64,000 bases of DNA from Aurantiacibacter marinus (GTDB lineage Bacteria > Pseudomonadota > Alphaproteobacteria > Sphingomonadales > Sphingomonadaceae). Both the position numbers and the translations under genes were made by a program. Every line of letters starts with the position of its first letter. The first letter of the stretch is position 1. The notes below the pieces were generated by a model. The model did no database searches, was not told the origin of the DNA, and worked only from the letters and a program-made list of their open reading frames with translations. The DNA is taken from contig NZ_LDCP01000001.1 in assembly GCF_001021555.1 (NCBI RefSeq), positions 620,001 through 684,000 of the forward strand, in the 5' to 3' direction. This document shows positions 1-8,343 of the stretch, in pieces.

Positions 1-311
1 GCAGTGCGCCACGCAAGTTCCTCCGCTTTGAACGGCCCTTTGAGCGGATAGTCGTTGTCCAGCGCCGGGTCGGCGACGGGCAGTGCGGCATGAAGATCGA
101 GCGGCTCGGCGGCCCGGATCAGCGCGGGTGAATGGCCGCCGGCAGCAGCCCGCTGATTGGTCAGCCGCAGCGTTTCGGCGCGCGCCGCTGAAACCAGCAA
201 ATGCGCGGAGGTGGGCGTGCGAAGCGGCGCAGTTTCCACCGGCAGCAGCACGGGCGCCTCGCCAATCTTGATTGGCCAGCCATGGCGCAAAGCGTCCACC
301 GCTTGCGCCAC
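1..311 (-). CDS. ribA: GTP cyclohydrolase II, N-terminal fragment (runs off the window)
   Basis: This is an open minus-strand frame that leaves the left edge; about 103 codons are visible. The peptide begins VAQAVDALRHGWPIKIGEAP and continues with LLVSAARAETLRLTNQRAA and a PLKGPF stretch. I recognise this as the N-terminal extension typical of sphingomonad GTP cyclohydrolase II, the first enzyme of riboflavin synthesis (GTP to a diaminopyrimidinone). The catalytic zinc and GTP-binding part lies outside the window, so the assignment rests on the N-terminus alone. No ATG exists in frame. I use GTG at 311, but the residues SERAPSPERR before it also look coding, and a CTG at 344 would overlap the xth stop. 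It is probably co-transcribed with xth. Confidence 0.6.
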   Translation of the reverse strand, partial: MAQAVDALRHGWPIKIGEAPVLLPVETAPLRTPTSAHLLVSAARAETLRLTNQRAAAGGHSPALIRAAEPLDLHAALPVADPALDNDYPLKGPFKAEELAWRT

Positions 312-340
312 GCGCCGCTCAGGGGAAGGCGCTCTCTCGC

Positions 341-1135
341 TCAGAGATCGAACTCCGTGATGAGCGGGATATGGTCGGATGGCTTTTCCCAGCTGCGCGC
401 ATCTTCCAGTAGCCAGTGCCGCGTGCTTTGCGCCGCGAGATCAGGGCTCGCCCACATGTGATCGAGCCGCCGCCCGCGGTCATTTTCGCGCCAGTCTTTC
501 GAACGGTAGCTCCACCAGCTGTAATACCGTTCCGGATCGCGAATATGTTCGCGCCCGATATCGGTCCATCCATGCGCGTCCTTGAACCGCTGCAATGTTT
601 CCACCTCAATTGGTGTGTGGCTTACGACTTTCAGCAGCTGTTTATGGTTCCAGACATCGCTTTCGAGCGGGGCAACGTTGAAATCGCCGACGATCAGAGT
701 GGGCCGGTCAACTTTGTCTGCCCAGCGAGTCATCCGCTCGAAGAAATCGAGCTTCTGGCCGAACTTGGGGTTTTTCTCGCGGTCCGGTTCGTCTCCGCCA
801 GCGGGGATGTAGACATTTTCCAGGATCATGCCCTTGCCTGCGCCGCCCAGTTCCACACCGACATGGCGCGCCTCGCCATTGTCCTGCCAATCATGACGGG
901 AAAACTCGGTCAGCGGCACGCGGCTGACGGTGGCAACGCCGTGATAGCCTTTCTGCCCATGGACAGCAGTGTGGGTATAGCCCAGCTCCGCAAATGCCTC
1001 ATAAGGGAACTGGTGTTCCTGACATTTGATTTCCTGCAGGCACAGCACATCGGGCGCTTCCTCCTGAAGGAAACGCGCGACGATCGGCATGCGCAGGCGG
1101 ACGGAATTGATGTTCCAGGTGGCGATAGAGATCAT
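341..1135 (-). CDS. xth: Exodeoxyribonuclease III
   Basis: AP endonuclease and 3'-5' exonuclease of base excision repair, 264 aa, close to E. coli ExoIII (268 aa). The metal and catalytic residues of the endonuclease/exonuclease/phosphatase fold are present: N8 in ATWNIN, E35 in LQEIK, D151 and N153 in GDFNVAP, and the D254-H255 pair in SDHIP. I start at the ATG at 1135 (MISIATWNINSVRL) because family members begin there; an upstream in-frame ATG at 1156 would add seven unconserved residues. The downstream gene in the same direction is the ribA fragment, with the two reading frames nearly touching. Confidence 0.96.
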   Translation of the reverse strand: MISIATWNINSVRLRMPIVARFLQEEAPDVLCLQEIKCQEHQFPYEAFAELGYTHTAVHGQKGYHGVATVSRVPLTEFSRHDWQDNGEARHVGVELGGAGKGMILENVYIPAGGDEPDREKNPKFGQKLDFFERMTRWADKVDRPTLIVGDFNVAPLESDVWNHKQLLKVVSHTPIEVETLQRFKDAHGWTDIGREHIRDPERYYSWWSYRSKDWRENDRGRRLDHMWASPDLAAQSTRHWLLEDARSWEKPSDHIPLITEFDL

Positions 1136-1330
1136 GCGGAAAGGCTTTAGGTGCATGATACGCTGCCAGCAAGGCGGCGTCTGTTTTCGCGTGGTCGCGG
1201 CATCCGCCCCTCCCTTGCGGCACTAGCCCTCTCCCCTCCTGGCCACCCAATACCTTATCGGAGAATCATCGGATGGCTTGGAAGGGGACGGGGCTGGAAC
1301 CGGGCGCAGCGCATGGCGCAGTCAGATGCC
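1136..1330. other. Intergenic stretch with no gene seen
   Basis: Between the xth start and the lolA terminator I find no convincing reading frame or RNA gene. It should carry the xth promoter, reading leftward, but no clear -35/-10 pair stands out. Confidence 0.5.
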
Positions 1331-1374
1331 ACAAAAAAACAAAAACCCCCGTCGCGGGGGCGTTGCGACGGGGG
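1331..1374 (-). terminator. Rho-independent terminator of lolA
   Basis: A perfect 10-bp stem (CCCCCGTCGC at 1346-1355 with GCGACGGGGG at 1365-1374) and a 9-nt loop. On the minus strand it is followed by TTTTTGTTTTTTTGT, a strong U-tract. Only the minus orientation has the tract, so it terminates the lolA transcript about 175 nt after the lolA stop codon. Confidence 0.88.
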
Positions 1375-1400
1375 TTCCTATTGAGCGTTCGTCACGCTTC

Positions 1401-1460
1401 GCAAGACGGGCTTTATCGAGAGCGGACAACAGGGGGGAAACCCGTCTCACCGCGTCTTGT
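1401..1460. repeat. Nested inverted repeats in the lolA 3' region
   Basis: AGACGGG (1404-1410) pairs with CCCGTCT (1441-1447), and GCAAGACG (1401-1408) can alternatively pair with CGTCTTGT (1453-1460). These lie in the untranslated tail between the lolA stop and its terminator, so they would be transcribed. Function unknown; they may stabilise the mRNA 3' end. Confidence 0.35.
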
Positions 1461-1548
1461 TGACACAAACTAGGCGTTCCGGCCTGTCTGGCCAATGAAT
1501 ATCGGCGGTCGTTTGTCGCAAATTTACAACGAACTGGCGCTGATCGGT

Positions 1549-2229
1549 TTACCCGGGGCGACGGGACGAACGGCGCGGATCGCGGTAAGTGAATGCGCTG
1601 TCGGGCACGGACATGCCATACCGGTGGTTTCGGAGGCGCACCGTAGTGCGTGTGTTCTGCGAATCGAGTGCCACCCAGCTGGCCAGTTCAAGCCCGCCCG
1701 GCGCGCTTGCATCTTCGACAAAGATCAGCGTCATGATGCCGAATTCAGGACGCTGAGGATCCCGCACTGCGATGCTGACGACGTTGTTGGTGGAAGATGG
1801 CTGCAATGTGCCATAGCGCCGCATATCACGATTGGGATCAAGCAGCGCGCCCAGCGGAGAATTGCGGATCGGCCAGCGTTCTACCTGACTGACATCATAA
1901 TCCACCAGCGTCAGAGCGCGCCCGTCAGACACGACAAGCATGTTCACATCGTCTTCGTATTCGAAGCGGATGCGGCCCGGATTGCGCAGCGTCAGTTCTC
2001 CGGAAACGGAATTTCCGGCCCTGTCCGTCTGGGTAAAATCGGCGCGCATCGTGGTAACCGCGCGCAACGCGCGGACGGCACGATCAAGCTGGTTGGCCTG
2101 AGGTTGAGCCACAGCAGATGTGACGGGCACCGCAAGCGATACCGGAATGGCCAGTGCGGCCGCGCCAAGCATGGCGGCGGCCCCCAAAGTGCGGGCAGGC
2201 TTCGAAAGATGGCGTTTGATAGCGTTCAT
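1549..2229 (-). CDS. lolA: Outer-membrane lipoprotein carrier protein LolA
   Basis: Periplasmic chaperone that receives lipoproteins from LolCDE and carries them to the outer membrane. The protein (226 aa) opens with a basic stretch and a long hydrophobic signal region (about residues 14-40, ending near SAVAQPQ). The LolA core follows: TTMRADFTQTDRAGNSVSGE, then NPGRIRFEYE, and a DYDVSQVERWPI segment typical of the family. The ATG at 2229 (MNAIKRHLSK) is chosen because it starts directly at the signal peptide; an ORF extension to 2265 is not needed. A strong terminator lies 175 nt downstream, so the gene is probably monocistronic. Confidence 0.9.
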   Translation of the reverse strand: MNAIKRHLSKPARTLGAAAMLGAAALAIPVSLAVPVTSAVAQPQANQLDRAVRALRAVTTMRADFTQTDRAGNSVSGELTLRNPGRIRFEYEDDVNMLVVSDGRALTLVDYDVSQVERWPIRNSPLGALLDPNRDMRRYGTLQPSSTNNVVSIAVRDPQRPEFGIMTLIFVEDASAPGGLELASWVALDSQNTRTTVRLRNHRYGMSVPDSAFTYRDPRRSSRRPG

Positions 2230-2334
2230 GTTGCACTCCATAGGTGTGCAGCGTTGAACTGTCACTGAACTAGGTCAGTTCCCAATGTTCAGAATTGAGG
2301 TGCGCGGTTGGCAGATCGCAGCCGGTAAAACGGC

Positions 2335-2502
2335 TTACTTGATCTTGCCTTCCTTGTATTCGACATGCTTTTTCGCAACCGGATCGTACTTGCGGAAGAC
2401 AAACTTCTCGGTGTGGTTGCGCGGGTTTTTCTTGGTCACATAAAAGTGGCCGGTGTCCGCAGTCGAATTCAGGCGGATCTTGATAGTTGCAGGCTTCGCC
2501 AT
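2335..2502 (-). CDS. rpmG: 50S ribosomal protein L33
   Basis: A 55-residue protein starting [20 protein letters not shown] and ending EYKEGKIK, the full usual length of bacterial L33. L33 is a small component of the large ribosomal subunit near the E site. This copy lacks the CxxC zinc pairs, so it is the zinc-independent C- type. It stands alone on the minus strand. A short hairpin (GGACC-N5-GGTCC, about 2529-2543) lies in its leader just upstream, preceded on the transcribed strand by a T-rich run; whether it regulates the gene is unknown. Confidence 0.96.
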   Translation of the reverse strand: MAKPATIKIRLNSTADTGHFYVTKKNPRNHTEKFVFRKYDPVAKKHVEYKEGKIK

Positions 2503-2650
2503 GGTCTTACTTTCAAATGTCTGTGAGGGACCATAGCGGTCCGGAAAAAAACAAAAGCGACGCGATGCGCCGCCCTTCAGCGCGCGCCTCTGCGGCAGAG
2601 TCGGGGAAAAGTCAAGGCAATCTGCTTAATCGGGCTGCTCGTATCTGACC

Positions 2651-3055
2651 CTAGAAATCCACCTTGCCGCGCAGCGCCTTCTTTTGCCCTTGCGCTTTCT
2701 TGCCCGCCAGCCGCTTCGTCTTGCCGATGCGGTTCACGCGGGTTTTCTTGCGCGTCTTGGGTTCTTTCAGCGCAGCTTCGATCATGGCCGCCATCCGTTC
2801 ACGAGCATCGCGGCGGTTGGCATCCTGCGTACGGTGATTGCGCGCGTCGATCACAATCTCGCCCGCGCTGTTCAGGCGATTGCCCGCCAGATCCTTCAGC
2901 CGGTGAAACACGCGCGGGGTGAGGCCGAGCGCGTAGATATTGAACCGCAGCTGCACTGCGGTGGCCACTTTGTTAACGTTCTGCCCGCCAGGGCCGGAGG
3001 CGGTGACAAACTGCTCCTCCGCAATGGCGTTCGCCCTATCTAGGACGGCGCCCAT
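2651..3055 (-). CDS. arfB: Peptidyl-tRNA hydrolase ArfB (stalled-ribosome rescue)
   Basis: Codon-independent release factor-like hydrolase that frees peptidyl-tRNA from ribosomes stalled on non-stop mRNA. The 134-aa protein has the catalytic GGQ (residues 23-25, in SGPGGQNVNKVAT) and the long basic C-terminal tail (KTRKKTRVNRIGKTKRLAGK) that enters the empty mRNA channel. Length matches the YaeJ/ArfB family (about 140 aa). The start codon overlaps the stop of the pseudouridine synthase by one base, so it is the last gene of the operon beginning with pabBC. Confidence 0.93.
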   Translation of the reverse strand: MGAVLDRANAIAEEQFVTASGPGGQNVNKVATAVQLRFNIYALGLTPRVFHRLKDLAGNRLNSAGEIVIDARNHRTQDANRRDARERMAAMIEAALKEPKTRKKTRVNRIGKTKRLAGKKAQGQKKALRGKVDF

Positions 3056-3711
3056 TACTCCGCGCCAAGCTTTTCGAAATCGGCGGGGAGGGGCGCGGTG
3101 GCGGTGATATCAGGCTTGCCTTCGCGCGGCATAGTGACGGCGCTGGCATGCAGCATGGTGCGGCTGACGCGCGGGTCTTTCCTGCCGTAAACCGGATCGC
3201 CCAGCAGCGCATGGCCAAAGGCGTGCTGCGCATGGATACGGATCTGGTGCGTGCGGCCGGTTTCCGGGCGAAATTCGACCAGCGTCAGCCCGCCGGCCAG
3301 TTCGGCCCGCTTGGTCCAGTGAGTGACGGAAGGCTTGCCCTTCTTCGCCACGATCATGCGCCAGCCCTTTTCGGCGCTGCTGATCTTGGAGAGGGCAAGG
3401 TCGATCGTGCCTTCATCGTCCTCTACCGGCCCTGCAACGATGCCGAGATAGGTCTTGGAGACGACTTTCTGCTCAAAGGCGGCATTGAACCGCTTCAGGG
3501 CCTTGGGATTGCGCGCGAGCAGCAGGCAGCCCGAGGTGTCCGTGTCGAGCCGGTGCACCGCCTGCGGCGCCCGCTGGAAGCCCAGCTTCAGACTGTCCAG
3601 ATGGTCGGTCAGGGCAGGGCCGCCCTTGCGCGGTGTTTCGATGGGCATACCGGCTGGCTTGTTGATCACCAGGGCTTCGCCGTCTTCATAAAGAATGGGA
3701 ATATGTGTCAT
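3055..3711 (-). CDS. RluA-family RNA pseudouridine synthase
   Basis: Converts uridine to pseudouridine in rRNA or tRNA. The 218-aa protein shows the RluA signature HRLDTDTSG (residues 53-61), with D56 as the catalytic aspartate, the KTYLGIV motif, and RTHQIRIHAQHAFGHALLGD near the end. There is no N-terminal S4 domain, as in the short RluA/TruC-like subgroup, so the exact target RNA cannot be named. Its start overlaps the aminotransferase stop by four bases (ATGA) and its stop overlaps arfB. The linkage to arfB places two translation-quality functions at the distal end of one operon. Confidence 0.92.
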   Translation of the reverse strand: MTHIPILYEDGEALVINKPAGMPIETPRKGGPALTDHLDSLKLGFQRAPQAVHRLDTDTSGCLLLARNPKALKRFNAAFEQKVVSKTYLGIVAGPVEDDEGTIDLALSKISSAEKGWRMIVAKKGKPSVTHWTKRAELAGGLTLVEFRPETGRTHQIRIHAQHAFGHALLGDPVYGRKDPRVSRTMLHASAVTMPREGKPDITATAPLPADFEKLGAE

Positions 3712-4886
3712 GCAAAGGCGCTTTCGATGCGTCCCAGCGCCGAGTCCAGCACTTCCTCACTTGCGGCGAAGCTCAACCGGAAGCCATCGGCTCCGCCAAA
3801 TGCACTCGCAGCTACCACTGCGACACCGTGATCAAGCAGGTGCAGCGCCAGCTTTCCGTCGTCTCCGCCGAAGCGTTCCATCATGGGCGAAGCGTCGATA
3901 AGGCAGTAGAACGCGCCGTCTGGCAGAGGCGTAGACAGGCCGGGGATCGCATTGATTCGGCGCGCCACCATGTCGCGGCGGGAACGGAATACCTCACGCC
4001 AGTCCGACAAAAACTCTTGCGGCCCTTCAAAAGCAGCGGCCGCAGCGGCTTGGCTGATGCTGGCCGCATTGCCGCTGGAATTGCTCTGCAACCGCGCCAT
4101 CGCAGCAATCAGCCATTCCGGGCCCGCGGCGACACCAATGCGAAAGCCTGTCATCGCGTGGCTTTTTGAAACACCTGACACGGTGAGGATTCGATACGCG
4201 AGGTCCGGGCAGAGCGCGGCAAGCGTCGCATGCGGCTGCCGCGTGTATGATAGCGGCGCGTAGATATCATCGCTCAGCACCATGACTTGCGGATGACGGC
4301 GCAGCACCTTTGCAATGCCGTGCAACATGTCTGCGGTGAAAACCGCGCCGGTCGGATTGCCAGGGCTGTTGAGCATCAACCAGTTGGTCGCTGGCGTGAT
4401 GAGCGCCTCCAGCTGGCCCGGATCGAAGCGGTAGCCGTTCTGCGCATGTGTCATGAGCGGGACGACGCGCCCGCCGCAAAAACGCACCATCTGCGGATAG
4501 CTGACCCACCACGGGCACGGCACGATCACTTCATCGCCGGCACTGACGGTTGCCACCAGCGCCTCGAATATCGCCTGCTTGCCGCCAGCGGTCACGATCA
4601 CATTGGCGGGATTTGCGGCAATGCCGAGGTCACGCCGGAAATGCAGTGCGGCAGCCTCCTTAAGACGCGCTGTACCTGCAACAGGGGTATAGCGCGTTTC
4701 ACCCGCATCGAGAGCCGCCTTGGCGGCGGCGATGACATGCGGCGGCGTATCGAAATCAGGCTCCCCCACGCTGAGCGAGATGATGTCGCGCCCTTCTGCC
4801 CGCAGCGCGCTGGCGCGGTCGGTCATCGCCGTGGTCGGGCTGGCTTCGATGCGTTGCAATGCCTGGCTGAGCGACGGCACGGTCAC
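3708..4886 (-). CDS. Class I/II PLP-dependent aminotransferase (aspartate aminotransferase type)
   Basis: A fold-type I aminotransferase of 392 aa. Family marks are SVGEPDFDTPPHV near residue 40, NSPGNPTGAVF around 173-183, the SDDIYA motif near 205-210, and SGVSKSHAMTGFRIG with K241 as the PLP-binding lysine. These fit the aspartate/prephenate aminotransferase subgroup (I-gamma); the actual amino donor cannot be fixed from sequence. It overlaps pabBC by four bases upstream and the pseudouridine synthase downstream, so it is the second gene of that operon. Linkage to PabBC may only reflect shared transcription. Confidence 0.88.
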   Translation of the reverse strand: MTVPSLSQALQRIEASPTTAMTDRASALRAEGRDIISLSVGEPDFDTPPHVIAAAKAALDAGETRYTPVAGTARLKEAAALHFRRDLGIAANPANVIVTAGGKQAIFEALVATVSAGDEVIVPCPWWVSYPQMVRFCGGRVVPLMTHAQNGYRFDPGQLEALITPATNWLMLNSPGNPTGAVFTADMLHGIAKVLRRHPQVMVLSDDIYAPLSYTRQPHATLAALCPDLAYRILTVSGVSKSHAMTGFRIGVAAGPEWLIAAMARLQSNSSGNAASISQAAAAAAFEGPQEFLSDWREVFRSRRDMVARRINAIPGLSTPLPDGAFYCLIDASPMMERFGGDDGKLALHLLDHGVAVVAASAFGGADGFRLSFAASEEVLDSALGRIESAFA

Positions 4887-6685
4887 TTGAGCACCGCAGG
4901 GATCAGGCCGCGCAAGGCATTGCCGATGAAAAAGCCGCCGGATAGGTTGTCCAGCGTCAGGACCGCTTCGCGTGCCTTGCCTTGTTCAATCAGCGAGCGG
5001 CGCAGAACACCGGGCAGGAGGCCAAGCGCGGCGGGCGGAGTCAGCAGCACGCCATCATCGCCTTCAACAAAAATGCTGGTCCAGCTGCCCTCGGTCAGCG
5101 CGCCGTCACTGCGGACCAGCAAAGCTTCCACCGCGCCAGCATCGCGCGCTGCATGATGGGCAGCTTCATAGAAGCTGCGGTCGGTGCTCTTGTGCTGCAA
5201 ACGCCAGTCATGCGCGACGGTAGGGTGCGGCAAGGCGATGCAGGGTGCGGGATTGGCCATAGCTTCAGGCAGCGGTCCGTTTTCCAGCGTAACCGCGCCG
5301 CTGCGCGCCAGAACCAGCCGGATTTTCGCCGCCGCCTCCAGTTCAAAACACAGCGCCTGAATGCGGTTGCGCGTTTCGTGCCGGTCGAAGGAGAAACCCA
5401 GCTCTGCCGCGCTGGCCTTCATCCGTTCCAGATGCAGTTCCAGCAGCGGGATGCCATCTTGCGGGTCGAAGCGCATGGTTTCGATCAAATCGTGCCCGCC
5501 TGCCGGGCCGCGTGTGAAGGCGCCCTTGATCAGGCATTCGCGCCATTCGCCCATCGGGTCGCTATCCGCCACAATCGCGCCGCCGACGCCGAGCACGGCC
5601 TTGTGCCGCAGGTTCTCCCCCGGAGTGAGTCGGATTGTGCGGATCGCGACATTGAACGCGGCATCGCCGTCTGCCCCGATGCGGCCAATCGCACCGCAGT
5701 AAGGCCCGCGCGGATCGCGCTCCACCTGATTGATCAGTTCCATCGCCCGGATTTTCGGCGCGCCGGTGATGGAGCCGCAGGGAAACAAAGCATTGATCAG
5801 GTCAACCGCGCCCTTGCCGTCCTGCAAACGGGCAAAGACGGTCGAGACCATCTGGTGCACCGTGGGGTAGGTCTCGACTGCGAAAGCATCGTCAACTCGC
5901 ACGCTGCCAGCATCAGCGACACGGCTGAGATCATTGCGCATCAGATCAAGGATCATCAGGTTTTCGGCCCGGTCCTTGATCGATTCGCCCAGTTCCGCCT
6001 TCATCGCGGCATCGGCGGCGGGGTCGGCCACCCGTGGCCGTGTGCCTTTCATCGGCTTCACCTTGGCCTCCCCGCCTTTCAGCGAGAAAAACAGTTCCGG
6101 GCTGAAGCTGAGCAGATAATGGGAGCCGTCAAACACCAGCCCGCCGTACCCTGCCGCTGCCGTCGGACGGATCGCGGCATAAAGCGCTGCCGGGTCACCG
6201 CGCGCCGGGCCGGCCAGCGGGAAGGTGAGGTTCGCCTGATAGATATCGCCAGCGCGGATTGCTTCCTGCAAGGCCGCAAACCGTTCGCAATATTCGCCTG
6301 CGGATATTTGCGGATCGAGCGGGCCGATGCTGACTTCGCCTGACCCATCATGCTGGGCGGAAAGCCAGTCACGCATATTGGCGGCGGGAATAATTTCGGG
6401 ATCATCGAACAGGCCCAGCCAGACGAGTGGCCCGTCGGCTCCGGTGCGGGGCGCAGCGAGTGGCTCAAGCCGATCTTCCAGCGCCAGACCTGCCTCATAG
6501 GCGATGTAGCCAGCCAGGTGTTTGCCAGATTTTACACGAGCAGCTTCCGCCGCCGCCAGCACGCCCGCGACCTCCCCTGGCCTGCGCGCCACGAAGGTCT
6601 GTTCGGGCGAGACAAAGTAATGCGCATCGCTCGCTCCGTGCTCGCGCGCATCGTCGAGTAAGACGAAGGGGGTCTTGCCATCCAT
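4883..6685 (-). CDS. pabB: Fused aminodeoxychorismate synthase component I / aminodeoxychorismate lyase
   Basis: A 600-aa bifunctional enzyme for 4-aminobenzoate, a folate precursor. Residues to about 385 form the chorismate-binding PabB part, with the signatures KGTRPR, GSITGAPKIRAMELI and GPYCGAIG. From about residue 395 comes a class IV aminotransferase domain (PabC, lyase) with LIETMRFD, the likely PLP lysine in HKSTDRSFYE and EGSWTSIFV. Such fusions are common in sphingomonads. PabA, the glutaminase subunit, is not in this window. It is the first gene of a minus-strand operon and is divergent from the HerA-like gene at 6743. Confidence 0.93.
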   Translation of the reverse strand: MDGKTPFVLLDDAREHGASDAHYFVSPEQTFVARRPGEVAGVLAAAEAARVKSGKHLAGYIAYEAGLALEDRLEPLAAPRTGADGPLVWLGLFDDPEIIPAANMRDWLSAQHDGSGEVSIGPLDPQISAGEYCERFAALQEAIRAGDIYQANLTFPLAGPARGDPAALYAAIRPTAAAGYGGLVFDGSHYLLSFSPELFFSLKGGEAKVKPMKGTRPRVADPAADAAMKAELGESIKDRAENLMILDLMRNDLSRVADAGSVRVDDAFAVETYPTVHQMVSTVFARLQDGKGAVDLINALFPCGSITGAPKIRAMELINQVERDPRGPYCGAIGRIGADGDAAFNVAIRTIRLTPGENLRHKAVLGVGGAIVADSDPMGEWRECLIKGAFTRGPAGGHDLIETMRFDPQDGIPLLELHLERMKASAAELGFSFDRHETRNRIQALCFELEAAAKIRLVLARSGAVTLENGPLPEAMANPAPCIALPHPTVAHDWRLQHKSTDRSFYEAAHHAARDAGAVEALLVRSDGALTEGSWTSIFVEGDDGVLLTPPAALGLLPGVLRRSLIEQGKAREAVLTLDNLSGGFFIGNALRGLIPAVLK

Positions 6686-6742
6686 CCGCCCCGCTCTAGG
6701 GTTCCTTCAAGAATCGAGCAATAACAGAGATTGGGCGCGCAA

Positions 6743-8317
6743 ATGGGCGATATTTTCATTGGCAATGATCTGGACGGCAATCGGCAGGCGCTGGATCTGG
6801 GCCGCGCCAACCGCCACGGGCTGATCGCGGGTGCAACCGGCACGGGCAAAACCGTGACCTTGCAGGGCATGGCGGAAAGCTTTTCCGCAGCAGGCGTGCC
6901 GGTCTTCGTGGCCGATGTGAAAGGCGATTTGTCGGGCGTTGCCATGCCGGGCTCCGCCAGCTTCAAACATGCCGACAAGCTGGAGGCCCGCGCCAAAGAG
7001 CTGGGCATGGAGGATTACGCCTATTCGGATAATCCGGTGGTTTTCTGGGATTTGTACGGCGAACAGGGCCACCCCATCCGCACCACGGTTTCGGAAATGG
7101 GGCCTCTGCTGCTTTCCCGCCTGCTCGATCTGAACGAGACGCAGGAGGGCGTATTGCAGATCGTTTTCCGCCATGCCGACGATAACAAGCTGCTGCTGCT
7201 GAATTTTGACGATCTGCGCAGTATGCTCGCCTGGGCCTATGACAATGCGCAGGAGTTGTCCGGGGAATATGGTAATGTGTCGAAGCAATCGGTTGGTGCG
7301 ATCCAGCGCCAATTGCTCAGTTTCGAATCGCAAGGGGCGGACCATTTCTTTGGCGAACCGGCGCTGGAAATCGACGATTTCCTGAAAGTGGACGAACAGG
7401 GCCGGGGCATGGTCAACGTGCTCGCCGCCGACAAGCTGATGCGCAGCCCAAAGCTTTACGCGACGTTCCTGCTGTGGCTGCTGGCCGAATTGTTCGAAAC
7501 GCTGCCCGAAGTGGGCGATCCGGAAAAGCCCAAGCTGGTGTTCTTCTTCGACGAGGCACACCTGCTGTTCGATGATGCGCCAAAGGCGCTGCAAGACACG
7601 ATCGAACGGGTAGTGCGGCTCATCCGGTCCAAGGGCGTTGGCGTGTTTTTCGTGACGCAGAACCCTATCGACATCCCTGAAGAAATCGCCGGACAGTTGG
7701 GCAACCGCGTGCAGCATGCGCTGCGGGCCTTTACCCCGAAAGACCAGCGCGCGATTCGTGCGGCGGCCGAAACCTTCCGCATCAATCCCGATCTCGACGT
7801 GGCAGAGGCGATTACCCAGTTGAAGGTGGGTGAAGCGCTGGTCAGCACGCTGGACGATGATGGCGCACCCACGATTGTTCAGCGCACCTTGATCAAGCCG
7901 CCGCGCAGCCGCCTTGGCCCCGTTAATGCGAAAGAACGCGCGATCATCCAGTCGGTCAGCCCGTTTGATGGCAAATATGATGAAGTGATCGACCGCGAAA
8001 GCGCCGAGGAAGTGCTTGCCCAAAAAGCTGCGGATGCGGTGAAGACCGCTGAAGAAGTCGCTGAGAAGGGCGCCGAGGAAGTGGCCAAGCAGCCGCGCAA
8101 ATCCAGGAGCATCTGGGAAAAGGCGCGGGAGCGCGCGATGGGCGCCGCTGCTGGCTCTATGGCATCCGTTGCAGCCGCCGCCGTTACGGGTCGCCGCAGC
8201 CGGGCCAATCCGACCAAGACTGCTGTCACGTCGGGCCTGGGTTCTATCGCCACCGATCTTGCGGGGCCGGTTGCAGGCCGTTTCGTGCGCAATATTATTG
8301 GCGGGCTGATGCGATAA
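6743..8317 (+). CDS. HerA-like (DUF853-type) ATPase
   Basis: A 524-aa P-loop ATPase of the FtsK/HerA superfamily. The N-terminus has the Walker A motif GATGTGKT (residues 30-37), followed by [12 protein letters not shown], Walker B-like [14 protein letters not shown] and the sensor segment [14 protein letters not shown]. The C-terminal quarter is alanine- and charge-rich, then carries small glycine-rich hydrophobic segments near [21 protein letters not shown] use ATG 6743 rather than TTG 6731. Homologues are widespread, generally annotated as helicase HerA-like with no settled role; unlike classical HerA there is no NurA nuclease next to it. It is a single-gene unit, divergent from pabBC and convergent with the kinase gene. 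Confidence 0.85.
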   Translation: MGDIFIGNDLDGNRQALDLGRANRHGLIAGATGTGKTVTLQGMAESFSAAGVPVFVADVKGDLSGVAMPGSASFKHADKLEARAKELGMEDYAYSDNPVVFWDLYGEQGHPIRTTVSEMGPLLLSRLLDLNETQEGVLQIVFRHADDNKLLLLNFDDLRSMLAWAYDNAQELSGEYGNVSKQSVGAIQRQLLSFESQGADHFFGEPALEIDDFLKVDEQGRGMVNVLAADKLMRSPKLYATFLLWLLAELFETLPEVGDPEKPKLVFFFDEAHLLFDDAPKALQDTIERVVRLIRSKGVGVFFVTQNPIDIPEEIAGQLGNRVQHALRAFTPKDQRAIRAAAETFRINPDLDVAEAITQLKVGEALVSTLDDDGAPTIVQRTLIKPPRSRLGPVNAKERAIIQSVSPFDGKYDEVIDRESAEEVLAQKAADAVKTAEEVAEKGAEEVAKQPRKSRSIWEKARERAMGAAAGSMASVAAAAVTGRRSRANPTKTAVTSGLGSIATDLAGPVAGRFVRNIIGGLMR

Positions 8318-8343
8318 TGCTGCTTCGCCGGTCTCGGGGCCGA

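Noticed and set aside
1151-1494. Possible tRNA or small gene upstream of xth
   Set aside because: No cloverleaf, TTCGA loop or conserved frame could be found in the stretch.
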